In this document: positions 46,053-53,996 of the stretch, in pieces
Layout: each line of letters opens with the position of its first letter
Position numbering within the stretch: the first letter of the stretch is position 1
Source of the DNA: Salinimicrobium tongyeongense
Lineage (GTDB): Bacteria > Bacteroidota > Bacteroidia > Flavobacteriales > Flavobacteriaceae
DNA length: 64,000 nt
Assembly: GCF_026109735.1 (NCBI RefSeq)
Contig: NZ_CP069620.1
Location: 2,294,001-2,358,000, forward strand
Reading direction: 5' to 3'
The notes under the pieces: model-generated
Seen by the model: the letters and a program-made list of their open reading frames with translations, nothing else
The model's database searches: none
What the model was told of the DNA's origin: nothing
Program-made: the position numbers and the translations under genes

Positions 46053-47824
46053 TGGCAGCAACAACAGGAAATGCTTTTGACTTCAGATTATTTAAGCGCC
46101 TGCTTAAATATGCTTTTGCCTATAAATGGGCCTTCTACTTTGTAGCCATTGCCGCTATTTTGCTATCCTTCCTGGGGGTAATGCGCCCTTATTTACTGCA
46201 GCTCACTATTGATAACTCTATAGTGCCGCAAAATAATGATGAGCTTGTTTTTTACATAAGCCTCATGTTAGGGGTGCTGGTGCTGGAGGTGCTTTTTCAG
46301 TTTTGTTTTATTTATTTCGCCAACTGGCTGGGGCAGGAGGTAATTAGAGATTTAAGGGTCAACCTCTTTAAACACATGCTTCAGTTTAAAATGAAGTATT
46401 TTGACAACTCTGCTGTAGGCCGGCTGGTAACCCGGGCAGTAAGTGATATCGAGACCATAGCGAGTATCTTCAGCGAAGGCTTGTTCATGATCATAAGTGA
46501 CCTTTTAAAAATGACAGTTATCCTGGCTTTTATGTTCTATCAAAGCTGGAGGCTCACCCTATTGGTACTGGTCGTACTGCCGTTCATTCTCTATGCCACC
46601 AGGATTTTTCAGAAAAAAATGAAATTGGCTTTTGAAGAGGTGCGCACCCAGGTGGCAAACCTGAATACATTTGTGCAGGAACGTATCACCGGGATGAAGA
46701 TCGTGCAACTCTTTACCCGTGAAGAAAAAGAATACGAGAATTTTAAGGAAATTAACGATAAACACCGCAAAGGCTGGGTTAAAACGGTTTGGTACAACTC
46801 CATATTTTTCCCAATTGCCGAAATGGCTACTTCCATAACCATAGGTTTAATTGTGTGGTATGGAGGTTTACGTGTGGTTGCCGGCAGCGAAGCAATCACG
46901 CTGGGGGTAATTGTTGCCTTTGTGGAGCTGAGCCAGATGCTATTTCGGCCGTTGCGGCAAATTGCCGATAAATTCAATACGCTCCAAATGGGAATGGTGG
47001 CTGCAAACCGGGTTTTTGGAGTACTCGATACCCAATCTTCCATTCCCGACAACGGTAAAATTGAAGTAGATCACCTTAAGGGGGAAATTGAATTTAAAGA
47101 TGTGAGATTTAGCTATGTGGGTGATGAAGAGGTGCTCAAAGGAATCTCTTTTAAGGCCATGGCAGGTGAAACAGTTGCTATTGTAGGGGCTACCGGGGCC
47201 GGAAAATCCACCATAATTAATCTGCTCAATCGTTCTTACGAAATTTCAAGCGGACAAATTCTTATCGACGGCATAGACGTCAAGGACATGACCTTAAAAT
47301 CCCTGCGTGGGGAAATTGCAATCGTACTTCAGGATGTGTTCCTCTTTGCCGATACCATTCTCAACAATATTACTCTAAATGACCCTGATATCACTAAAGA
47401 AACGGTAGTGCAGGCAGCAAAAGATATTGGGGTAGATAACTTTATTGCGAGCCTGCCGGGAGCTTATGATTATAATGTGAAAGAGCGGGGGGTAATGTTG
47501 TCTTCAGGGCAGCGTCAATTAATCGCATTTTTGAGAGCTTACGTGAGCAATCCAAGCATTTTGGTGTTAGATGAGGCTACTTCTTCTGTCGATTCTTACA
47601 GTGAACAGCTCATCCAGGATGCTACGCTGAAGATCACCCAAGGCCGCACTTCCATAGTAATTGCCCACAGGCTGGCCACGGTGAAAAAAGCCGATAAGAT
47701 TTTGGTGATGGACGCAGGAAAAATAGTGGAGATGGGAACGCATTCCCAATTGCTAAAGAAAGAGAACGGCTACTATAAAAATCTGTACGAAGTGCAATTC
47801 ATGCAGGAAGAGCAAAGTCTTTAA
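46052..47824 (+). CDS. ABC transporter, fused permease-ATPase (MsbA/MdlB-like)
   Basis: A 590-residue half-transporter with six membrane helices in residues 1-320 and a C-terminal ATPase. Walker A is GATGAGKSTIIN, the signature LSSGQRQLIAF, Walker B ILVLDEATSSVD, the Q loop VLQDVFLF and the H loop IVIAHRLATV. Such exporters move lipids or drugs; the substrate is unknown. Translationally coupled to truA. Its last four bases overlap the convergent cdaA stop. Confidence 0.93.
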   Translation: MAATTGNAFDFRLFKRLLKYAFAYKWAFYFVAIAAILLSFLGVMRPYLLQLTIDNSIVPQNNDELVFYISLMLGVLVLEVLFQFCFIYFANWLGQEVIRDLRVNLFKHMLQFKMKYFDNSAVGRLVTRAVSDIETIASIFSEGLFMIISDLLKMTVILAFMFYQSWRLTLLVLVVLPFILYATRIFQKKMKLAFEEVRTQVANLNTFVQERITGMKIVQLFTREEKEYENFKEINDKHRKGWVKTVWYNSIFFPIAEMATSITIGLIVWYGGLRVVAGSEAITLGVIVAFVELSQMLFRPLRQIADKFNTLQMGMVAANRVFGVLDTQSSIPDNGKIEVDHLKGEIEFKDVRFSYVGDEEVLKGISFKAMAGETVAIVGATGAGKSTIINLLNRSYEISSGQILIDGIDVKDMTLKSLRGEIAIVLQDVFLFADTILNNITLNDPDITKETVVQAAKDIGVDNFIASLPGAYDYNVKERGVMLSSGQRQLIAFLRAYVSNPSILVLDEATSSVDSYSEQLIQDATLKITQGRTSIVIAHRLATVKKADKILVMDAGKIVEMGTHSQLLKKENGYYKNLYEVQFMQEEQSL

Positions 47825-48594
47825 ACAAGGTCTGCCTTTAATTTCTGAACCAGGTCTTCCCGGTCTTCGTACATCACAAATTCGCCGTCTTTGATGTAAG
47901 AGATCTGTCCTGTTTCTTCACTCACTACCAGGGCCAACGCATCGGTTTTTTCGGTGATCCCAACAGCTGCCCGGTGCCTTAACCCGAAGCGCAGCGGGAT
48001 GGTGCGGTCATTTGATACCGGAAGTATCACCCGTGTAGCGGTAATATAGTTGTCTTCAATGATCAAAGCCCCGTCATGCAAAATGCTATTCTTGTAAAAG
48101 ATAGATTCAATGATAGGCTGGTTCACCAAAATTTTCATGGGATCTCCGCTCTGTTTAACAAAATCGAGGCTTGTATTTCTCTGTATCACGATAAGCGCAC
48201 CGGTGTTGGTTCTTCCCATATTTTCACAGGCCTTCACAATCGCCTCCACATCATTGGGTGTTTCAAGGTCGTCTTTGATAAGCTTTAAGGTTTGTAAAAA
48301 GCGCCTTCTTCTGGCGAAATTTGTAGAACCTATCATTAGCAAAAATTTCCTGATTTCCTGCTGAAAGACCACAATGAGTGCAAACATCCCCACCCCAATG
48401 AACTCTCCCAAAACACTGCTAAGCATTTCCATGCGCAATAACTGGGTGAGTTTTCCTACAAAGTAAATAATTACAATCCCAATAAAGATATTGACGGCTA
48501 CCGTGCCTTTTACCAACTTGTAGATATAGTACAGCAGGGCTGCAATAAAGATGATATCAACAATATCCAGAATGCGTAGATCGAGAAAGTCCAA
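47821..48594 (-). CDS. cdaA: Diadenylate cyclase (CdaA/DisA_N type)
   Basis: Membrane enzyme making cyclic di-AMP from two ATP (257 residues). Three N-terminal helices (VDIIFIAALLYYIYKLV and following) precede the DAC domain with the DGA motif ILHDGALIIED and the RHR motif LRFGLRHRAAVG. The TTG at 48594 (LDFLDLRILDIVDI) was chosen because family homology starts there. An ATG at 48666 would add 24 residues inside folP. Downstream of folP on the same strand; convergent with the ABC gene. Confidence 0.92.
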   Translation of the reverse strand: MDFLDLRILDIVDIIFIAALLYYIYKLVKGTVAVNIFIGIVIIYFVGKLTQLLRMEMLSSVLGEFIGVGMFALIVVFQQEIRKFLLMIGSTNFARRRRFLQTLKLIKDDLETPNDVEAIVKACENMGRTNTGALIVIQRNTSLDFVKQSGDPMKILVNQPIIESIFYKNSILHDGALIIEDNYITATRVILPVSNDRTIPLRFGLRHRAAVGITEKTDALALVVSEETGQISYIKDGEFVMYEDREDLVQKLKADLV

Positions 48595-48632
48595 AGTGGG
48601 CGTGCGTTTTGGTAAATGTAAAAAATTATAAA

Positions 48633-49457
48633 CTAGTTTTTCAGCCGCTCCATTAATTTCACACATTCCACTGCCTCTTTTACGTCGTGAACCCGAAGAA
48701 TATGTGCTCCTTTCATTAAAGACACCGTGTTGAGAACCGTCGTGCCGTTAAGTGCCTCTTCGGGTGTGGTGTTAAAGGTTTTGTAGATGAGTGACTTCCT
48801 TGAAAGGCCAGATAATATTGGTAAATTCAGGTTGCTAAATAAATCCAGGCGAGACAGTAGTTCGAAATTCTGGTCAATATTTTTTGAGAACCCAAACCCC
48901 GGGTCTATGATAAGGTCATTGATGCCCAATGCTCTTGCCCTGTCAATTTTTTCAGAAAAATAGGTCAGCACCTCCTGGGTGAGATCTTCATACTGGTTGA
49001 GGTCCTTCATGTTTTTGGGGTTGCCCCTCATGTGCATCATGATATAAGGTACCTGCAGTTGAGCCGCTGTGTCCATCATTTTATCGTCAAGGTTTCCTGC
49101 GGAAATATCATTTATGATAGCCGCTCCTGCTTCTATACTTTGTTTTGCCACTTCACTTCGGAAGCTGTCTATGGAAATGAGGACATCCGGAAATTTTTTT
49201 ACCAAAGCTTCTACAGCCGGAAGTATGCGCTGCAGTTCTTCTTCTTCCGAAATATCTTCTGCACCGGGCCTGCTGCTGTATGAGCCTATATCTATGAAAT
49301 CGGCTCCTTCAGAGATCATTTTTTCAGCCTGGGCCAGGTGTTGTTCCAGGCTCGTGCGGCGTCCTCCATCGTAGAACGAATCGGGGGTAATGTTCAGAAT
49401 TCCCATTACTTTTGGAACAGAGAGATCTATAAGCCGGCCTTTACAATTGATATACAT
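48633..49457 (-). CDS. folP: Dihydropteroate synthase
   Basis: Condenses hydroxymethyl-dihydropterin diphosphate with p-aminobenzoate in folate synthesis; the sulfonamide target (274 residues). Signatures are MGILNITPDSFYDGG, FIDIGSYSSRPGAED, MMHMRGNPKNM, DPGFGFSKNIDQNF, LSGLSRKS and the C-terminal LRVHDVKEAVE. It precedes cdaA by 38 bases and is divergent from the DUF1599 gene. Confidence 0.96.
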   Translation of the reverse strand: MYINCKGRLIDLSVPKVMGILNITPDSFYDGGRRTSLEQHLAQAEKMISEGADFIDIGSYSSRPGAEDISEEEELQRILPAVEALVKKFPDVLISIDSFRSEVAKQSIEAGAAIINDISAGNLDDKMMDTAAQLQVPYIMMHMRGNPKNMKDLNQYEDLTQEVLTYFSEKIDRARALGINDLIIDPGFGFSKNIDQNFELLSRLDLFSNLNLPILSGLSRKSLIYKTFNTTPEEALNGTTVLNTVSLMKGAHILRVHDVKEAVECVKLMERLKN

Positions 49458-49465
49458 CTTAAAAA

Positions 49466-49497
49466 TTGCGGTTTTTTGGTTGGAAAAATTAACTTTG
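49466..49497 (+). promoter_or_regulatory. Promoter of the DUF1599 gene
   Basis: TTG (49466-49468), 21-base spacer, TAACTTTG (49490-49497), matching the Bacteroidetes consensus; 46 bases before the ATG. Confidence 0.6.
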
Positions 49498-49543
49498 ACG
49501 AAAAGAATAAAATCAGCGAAATTTACACAAATTACCCGTTTCT

Positions 49544-50101
49544 ATGAAGGATACTTCTGCCCAATATGATGCTGTGATTGACCAATGCCGCAGCCTCTTC
49601 CTCAAAAAAATGAAAGATTACGGCTGTGCATGGCGCATTTTAAGGCTTCCTTCACTTACAGATCAGATTTTTATAAAGGCACAGCGCATACGCGGTCTTG
49701 AAGAAAATGAGGTGAGAAAGGTAGATGAAGGCGAAGTGCCCGAGTTTATTGGAATCATCAACTACTCTGTAATGGCTTTAATTCAGCTTGAAAAAGGAGT
49801 GGCCCAGCAGCCCGATCTTTCCAATGAAGAGGTAGAAGAGCTTTACGTGCGCACTACCGCGCGTACCAAGCAGCTTATGGAAAATAAAAATCACGATTAT
49901 GGAGAGGCCTGGCGCGATATGAGGGTGAGCTCTTTCACAGATCTCATCCTTCAAAAAGTGCTTCGCATCAAACAAATTGAAGATAATAAAGGCAAGACCC
50001 TGGTGAGTGAAGGTATAGAGGCAAATTATGAAGACATGATCAATTATGCCGTTTTTGCCCTTATCCAGATCCAGGAAAAAAGCGAATTGAGCCAAACTTA
50101 A
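49544..50101 (+). CDS. DUF1599 protein with internal duplication
   Basis: A 185-residue soluble protein made of two homologous halves. KMKDYGCAWRILRLPSLTDQ in the first matches KNHDYGEAWRDMRVSSFTDL in the second, and IGIINYSVMALIQLEKG matches EDMINYAVFALIQIQEK. The repeated DYG.AWR and helical layout recall nucleotide-pyrophosphohydrolase-like helical bundles, but no function is established. It begins a plus-strand run with the DoxX-like gene after 11 bases. Confidence 0.9.
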   Translation: MKDTSAQYDAVIDQCRSLFLKKMKDYGCAWRILRLPSLTDQIFIKAQRIRGLEENEVRKVDEGEVPEFIGIINYSVMALIQLEKGVAQQPDLSNEEVEELYVRTTARTKQLMENKNHDYGEAWRDMRVSSFTDLILQKVLRIKQIEDNKGKTLVSEGIEANYEDMINYAVFALIQIQEKSELSQT

Positions 50102-50112
50102 GCAGTATAACT

Positions 50113-51207
50113 ATGAAAATTCTGGTCGAGGTTTCCCGTTGGATAGTCGGACTTTTGTTCATTTTTTCCGGATTTGTAAAGCTGAATGATCCGATTGGTT
50201 TTTCATTCAAACTGGAAGAATATTTTAGTCCTTCGGTACTTGATCTGGAATTTTTAGCGCCCTTTGCACTAATTATTGCCATCCTCGTAGTGGTTTTTGA
50301 ACTTGTGCTGGGCATCATGCTGCTCATTGGCTACCTGCCAAAATTCACTACCTGGGCGCTGCTGCTTATGGTGATCTTCTTCGGGTTTCTCACTTTTTAC
50401 TCCGCCTACTATAATAAGGTGACCGATTGTGGCTGCTTTGGCGATGCAATTCCTCTCACCCCCTGGCAGTCTTTTTATAAAGACATGATTTTGCTGGGGC
50501 TTATTCTCATCCTCTTTTTTAACCAAAAGTATATTACTCCCTACTTTGCCAGGGCTTCCCACAGGTGGATCGTTTTTTTAAGTTTCATGCTCTGTTTCAT
50601 TTTTGCCTATTATGTTTTGATGCACCTGCCGGTCTTCGATTTCAGGGCTTACAAAAAAGGGACAAATATTTCACAGGCCATGACCGTACCACAGGGAGCT
50701 CCCGAAGCCGTTTATGACTACAACTGGAAATTCTTGGTAAACGGCGAAGAGGAAATCTTCACCACCCGTGGGGCTTATCCCAATGTTGACGGGGAGTTTA
50801 TTGAAGTGGAAACCGAGTTGGTACAAAAAGGTTATGAGCCGCCAATTCACGATTTTTCAATAGAAAAAGACGGTGAAAATCATATTTCATCACTTCTTGC
50901 CGAAGACAAACTGCTCATGGTGGTGGCATACAGCCTTAGGCGCAGTGAAAATCCGGGTTTACAAAAGCTGGATGCCGTGATTGAACGCGCCCGCAACAAT
51001 GGCTACAGGGTAATTGGCCTTTCGGCTTCGGGAGAAGAGCTCAAGGAGCAAATTAATGAGAAATTTGGCTTCGAGCTCGACTGGTACTTTAGTGACGAGA
51101 CGGCGCTTAAAACAATCATCCGAAGTAATCCGGGTCTGGTAAAGCTTCACAAAGGAACCATTGTGGAGAAACTGCATTGGAATGATGCTGAAAAGCTTCA
51201 GTTTTAA
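50113..51207 (+). CDS. BT_3928-type DoxX/MauE membrane protein with thioredoxin-like C-terminus
   Basis: A 364-residue protein. The first half has DoxX/MauE-like helices with the conserved FSGFVKLNDPIGFSFKLEEY and a TDCGCFGDAIPLTPWQSFYK motif between helices. The second half, after about residue 200, is an extracytoplasmic thioredoxin-like domain without a CxxC pair (LLMVVAYSLRRSENPGLQKL, IGLSASG). Similar proteins are typical of Bacteroidota. A redox role is inferred from the CxC motif and MauE relationship. Confidence 0.87.
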   Translation: MKILVEVSRWIVGLLFIFSGFVKLNDPIGFSFKLEEYFSPSVLDLEFLAPFALIIAILVVVFELVLGIMLLIGYLPKFTTWALLLMVIFFGFLTFYSAYYNKVTDCGCFGDAIPLTPWQSFYKDMILLGLILILFFNQKYITPYFARASHRWIVFLSFMLCFIFAYYVLMHLPVFDFRAYKKGTNISQAMTVPQGAPEAVYDYNWKFLVNGEEEIFTTRGAYPNVDGEFIEVETELVQKGYEPPIHDFSIEKDGENHISSLLAEDKLLMVVAYSLRRSENPGLQKLDAVIERARNNGYRVIGLSASGEELKEQINEKFGFELDWYFSDETALKTIIRSNPGLVKLHKGTIVEKLHWNDAEKLQF

Positions 51208-51213
51208 GGAGGC

Positions 51214-51232
51214 TCAAAAATGGCATTTTTGA
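51214..51232. repeat. Palindrome family copy after the DoxX-like gene
   Basis: Core AAAAATGGCATTTTT at 51216-51230, 8 bases after the stop. The left side GGAGGCTC is shared with the copy at 21946-21966 read on the minus strand. The right side differs. Confidence 0.75.
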
Positions 51233-51311
51233 AGGTATTTTCTGAAGCCTTCCGCTTCTGAAGAAATTTTACACAGAATATCCCCAGGTGCTTCCGAAGA
51301 AAAATGAGATT

Positions 51312-51332
51312 GAAAAAAGCATTTTTGGAAGC
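51312..51332. repeat. Degenerate palindrome family copy
   Basis: GAAAAAAGCATTTTTGGAAGC resembles one side of the copy at 20792-20816 (GCCATTTTTGGAAGCC); the core centre is reduced. Confidence 0.35.
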
Positions 51333-51385
51333 TTATTTTTTCCGCTTTTTCTGCTTTTTCCGCAGGTTCTTAGCGGTGGCAATGT

Positions 51386-51393
51386 TATATTTG
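51386..51393 (+). promoter_or_regulatory. Promoter -7 box of tpiA
   Basis: TATATTTG, exact TAnnTTTG, implying a leader of about 70 bases before the ATG at 51471. Confidence 0.55.
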
Positions 51394-51470
51394 TAGTTTA
51401 GGCCGAAGAATAAAATAGTTTTGGCCATTCTGTTAATTACAAATACTTATATACCCCTAAAACCACCATT

Positions 51471-52223
51471 ATGAGAGACAAAATTGTAGCCGGAAACTGG
51501 AAAATGAACAATGATTTGGCTCAAACCGAAGATTTGTTGTCAAACATTAAGAAATTATACAAAGAAAATCGCGAGGTGCGCGTAATTGTGGCCCCAGCCT
51601 TCACCAATTTGCACCACGCATTCGAATCTTTGAGGGATTCGCCCATAGACGTTGCTGCACAAAACATGAACGAGCATAAAGAAGGTGCATATACCGGGGA
51701 GGTTTCTGCCCAAATGCTTAGCAGTATAGGTATAAAAATAGTGATTTTGGGACACAGTGAGCGTCGTGCCATTTTCAACGAAACAGATGCCTTACTCGCC
51801 AAAAAAGTGGATGCAGCCCTTGAAAATGACATGGAAGTGATCTTTTGCTGTGGGGAAGAATTAAGTGAACGCAAGGGAGAAAAACATTTTGAGGTAGTAA
51901 AAAGTCAGTTGGAAAATGGCCTTTTTCATGTAGCTGAAGGGCAGTGGAGCAAGATCGTGATCGCTTACGAACCGGTATGGGCTATTGGAACGGGGGAAAC
52001 AGCTTCGCCAGAACAGGCACAGGAAATGCACGCTTTTATAAGAAAAACCATTGCTGAAAAGTTTGGAAGTGAACTGGCCAACAAGGTGGCAATTCTTTAC
52101 GGTGGTAGCGTAAAGCCCGCGAATGCACAGGAGATTTTTGCTAAAGAAGATGTAGACGGCGGCCTTATTGGTGGTGCAAGTCTAAAAGCCGAAGATTTTA
52201 TCGCTATTGCAGAGGCCTTTTAA
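51471..52223 (+). CDS. tpiA: Triosephosphate isomerase
   Basis: Interconverts dihydroxyacetone phosphate and glyceraldehyde 3-phosphate (250 residues, TIM barrel). Catalytic residues are the Lys in AGNWKMNND, the His in VILGHSERRAIF and the Glu in IAYEPVWAIGTGETASPEQA; the phosphate loop is LYGGSVKP and GGASLKAEDF. It starts a tpiA-prmA-clpS run. Confidence 0.97.
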   Translation: MRDKIVAGNWKMNNDLAQTEDLLSNIKKLYKENREVRVIVAPAFTNLHHAFESLRDSPIDVAAQNMNEHKEGAYTGEVSAQMLSSIGIKIVILGHSERRAIFNETDALLAKKVDAALENDMEVIFCCGEELSERKGEKHFEVVKSQLENGLFHVAEGQWSKIVIAYEPVWAIGTGETASPEQAQEMHAFIRKTIAEKFGSELANKVAILYGGSVKPANAQEIFAKEDVDGGLIGGASLKAEDFIAIAEAF

Positions 52224-52236
52224 ATACCTGAAGAAT

Positions 52237-53064
52237 ATGAATTACCTGGAGTTTAAATTTTTGATTGAACCTCTGCAACCGGCATCAGAGATCCTTATTG
52301 CCGAACTCGGCATGGCGGGTTTTGAAAGTTTTGTAGAGCATGAAGACGGGATAACCGCGTATATTCCGCAAGAGGAATACGACGCAGAGGCAATGGCGGG
52401 AATACATATACTCCAGTCTGATGAATTTGATATTTCCTATACCCAAAACGAAATTGAACAGGTAAACTGGAATATTGAGTGGGAAAAGAACTTTCACCCC
52501 ATTATTGTCAACGATCAATGTGGGGTGAGAGCTCCTTTTCATCCCAGGCCCGATGTAAAATACGATATCGTGATCGAGCCAAAAATGTCATTTGGAACCG
52601 GGCATCACGCCACGACCCACATGATGATAGAATTTCTTTTGGAGCAGGACCTGCAGGGAAAAAAAGTGCTGGATATGGGCTGTGGCACAGGAGTATTGGC
52701 TATAGTTGCCGAAAAAAGAGGTGCCTCACAACTGGATGCCATTGATATTGACAACTGGTGCTATCAAAATACCCTTGAAAATGTAGAGAGAAATAACTGC
52801 CACTATATCGAAACTTTTGAAGGCGGGGCAGAGTTGCTTGAAGGCCGGCACTATGACGTGATCATTGCCAACATCAACAGGAATATCCTCCTTGAAGATA
52901 TGCAAACTTATAACAACAGCCTTAACGAAGGCGGTGAGCTTTACCTTAGCGGATTTTATTCTGCCGATATTCCTGTGATTCGGCAGGAATGCGAAAAGTA
53001 TGGGTTAAAATATCACAGTAATAAAGAACGGGAAGACTGGGTGGCTTTAAAATTCACAAAGTAA
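52237..53064 (+). CDS. prmA: Ribosomal protein L11 methyltransferase
   Basis: SAM-dependent trimethylation of L11 (275 residues from ATG 52237, MNYLEFKFLIEPLQ). An earlier in-frame start would lie within tpiA. The N-terminal substrate-binding domain is followed by the Rossmann fold with FGTGHHATTHMMIEFLLEQD, VLDMGCGTGVLAIVAEKRGA, DAIDIDNWC and the active-site region VIIANINRNILLED. 13 bases after tpiA. Confidence 0.93.
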   Translation: MNYLEFKFLIEPLQPASEILIAELGMAGFESFVEHEDGITAYIPQEEYDAEAMAGIHILQSDEFDISYTQNEIEQVNWNIEWEKNFHPIIVNDQCGVRAPFHPRPDVKYDIVIEPKMSFGTGHHATTHMMIEFLLEQDLQGKKVLDMGCGTGVLAIVAEKRGASQLDAIDIDNWCYQNTLENVERNNCHYIETFEGGAELLEGRHYDVIIANINRNILLEDMQTYNNSLNEGGELYLSGFYSADIPVIRQECEKYGLKYHSNKEREDWVALKFTK

Positions 53065-53123
53065 TAGTATTGAGAAGAAATTCTTATATTTAAGCCTGTT
53101 TTTCCAAATGAAAATGTCTGATT

Positions 53124-53399
53124 ATGAGCACACAAGAAGAAGTTCTTGAAAAGAAGAAAGTAGAAACAAAAGAATCAAAACTTCACGAGATCGTATTGTA
53201 TAATGATGATTATAACACTTTTGATCACGTGATAGAGACCCTTATTATTGCCTGCGATCATACTCCCGAACAGGCCGAGCAATGTTCTCTCCTGGTGCAT
53301 TACAAAGGTAAATGCACGGTAAAAACCGGAACTTATAAAGATTTGGAACCACGCTGCGGAAAACTTCTTGAAGAGGGCTTAACAGCAGAAATTGTGTAA
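53124..53399 (+). CDS. clpS: ATP-dependent Clp protease adaptor ClpS
   Basis: A 91-residue adaptor that delivers N-degron substrates to ClpA-type unfoldases. HEIVLYNDDYNTFDHVIETL carries the residues contacting N-terminal hydrophobic residues, and QCSLLVHYKGKCTVKTG the second half. A flexible Lys/Glu N-terminal tail precedes the fold. It is followed by a long hairpin terminator. Confidence 0.94.
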   Translation: MSTQEEVLEKKKVETKESKLHEIVLYNDDYNTFDHVIETLIIACDHTPEQAEQCSLLVHYKGKCTVKTGTYKDLEPRCGKLLEEGLTAEIV

Positions 53400-53420
53400 C
53401 ATTCTTATTTATAAATCATA

Positions 53421-53459
53421 TTAAAAAGGGCATGTTTAGTAAAATCATGCCCTTTTTAA
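53421..53459 (+). terminator. Terminator of the tpiA-prmA-clpS unit
   Basis: TTAAAAAGGGCATG pairs perfectly with CATGCCCTTTTTAA around an 11-base loop; 21 bases past the clpS stop. It is symmetrical enough to act in both directions. Confidence 0.88.
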
Positions 53460-53551
53460 TTCCTGGAATTTAACCGATTGGCCTCAGCAAAAAATTACCG
53501 GCTAGTAATAAAGTTTGACCTGGCTGCTCCCTGGCTTAATGGGCTAATTCT

Positions 53552-53719
53552 TTATCCTTCTTTATTAGATTCAGCTTTTTTACGAGAGTCACGCTGCATC
53601 ATCCGGCGATATTGATCTGTATATCCCCAGTCTTTTCGCTGTACTTCGTTGTGGGTAATCCTGCTTTTCTTGAACCTGGTCGATACTTCTTTCGCTCCCA
53701 ATTTTTCTTCTGAGTTCAT
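53552..53719 (-). CDS. Small basic hypothetical protein (55 residues)
   Basis: A 55-residue frame starting MNSEEKLGAKEVSTRFKKSR, then ITHNEVQRKDWGYTDQYRRM, ending SRKKAESNKEG. Codon use is like neighbouring genes, the composition is strongly charged with Trp/Tyr in the middle, and there is no signal peptide. No family is recognised. It fills an otherwise empty 597-base gap between clpS and the sensor kinase. No -7 box was found on the minus strand. Confidence 0.6.
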   Translation of the reverse strand: MNSEEKLGAKEVSTRFKKSRITHNEVQRKDWGYTDQYRRMMQRDSRKKAESNKEG

Positions 53720-53984
53720 GATAATAAGTTTTAGTTTTTTAATGTTTAGTGTTGCTATAAGTTTTCGTGCTATAGTGCTATTTATCCCCCAAGACCTGGT
53801 AGCTGTTCTTAAAATTATAAATCCTTTTTAACTTTACTGTACAATTTGTGCTATTTAACGAGATCTTTAAGATGAGATATCAGAATATTTAGTTTTTCAG
53901 GATTTACAAAAATAAAATAGAGGAAATTGGGGATTTTTAGAATTATTCCGAAGTAAGTCTTAAATATCTGTTAATGTTTTTTGC

Positions 53985-53992
53985 TATGTTTG
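53985..53992 (+). promoter_or_regulatory. Promoter -7 box of the TPR sensor kinase
   Basis: TATGTTTG, exact TAnnTTTG, ends only 4 bases before the ATG at 53997, so the transcript would start at or next to the start codon. Confidence 0.5.
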
Positions 53993-53996
53993 TATT

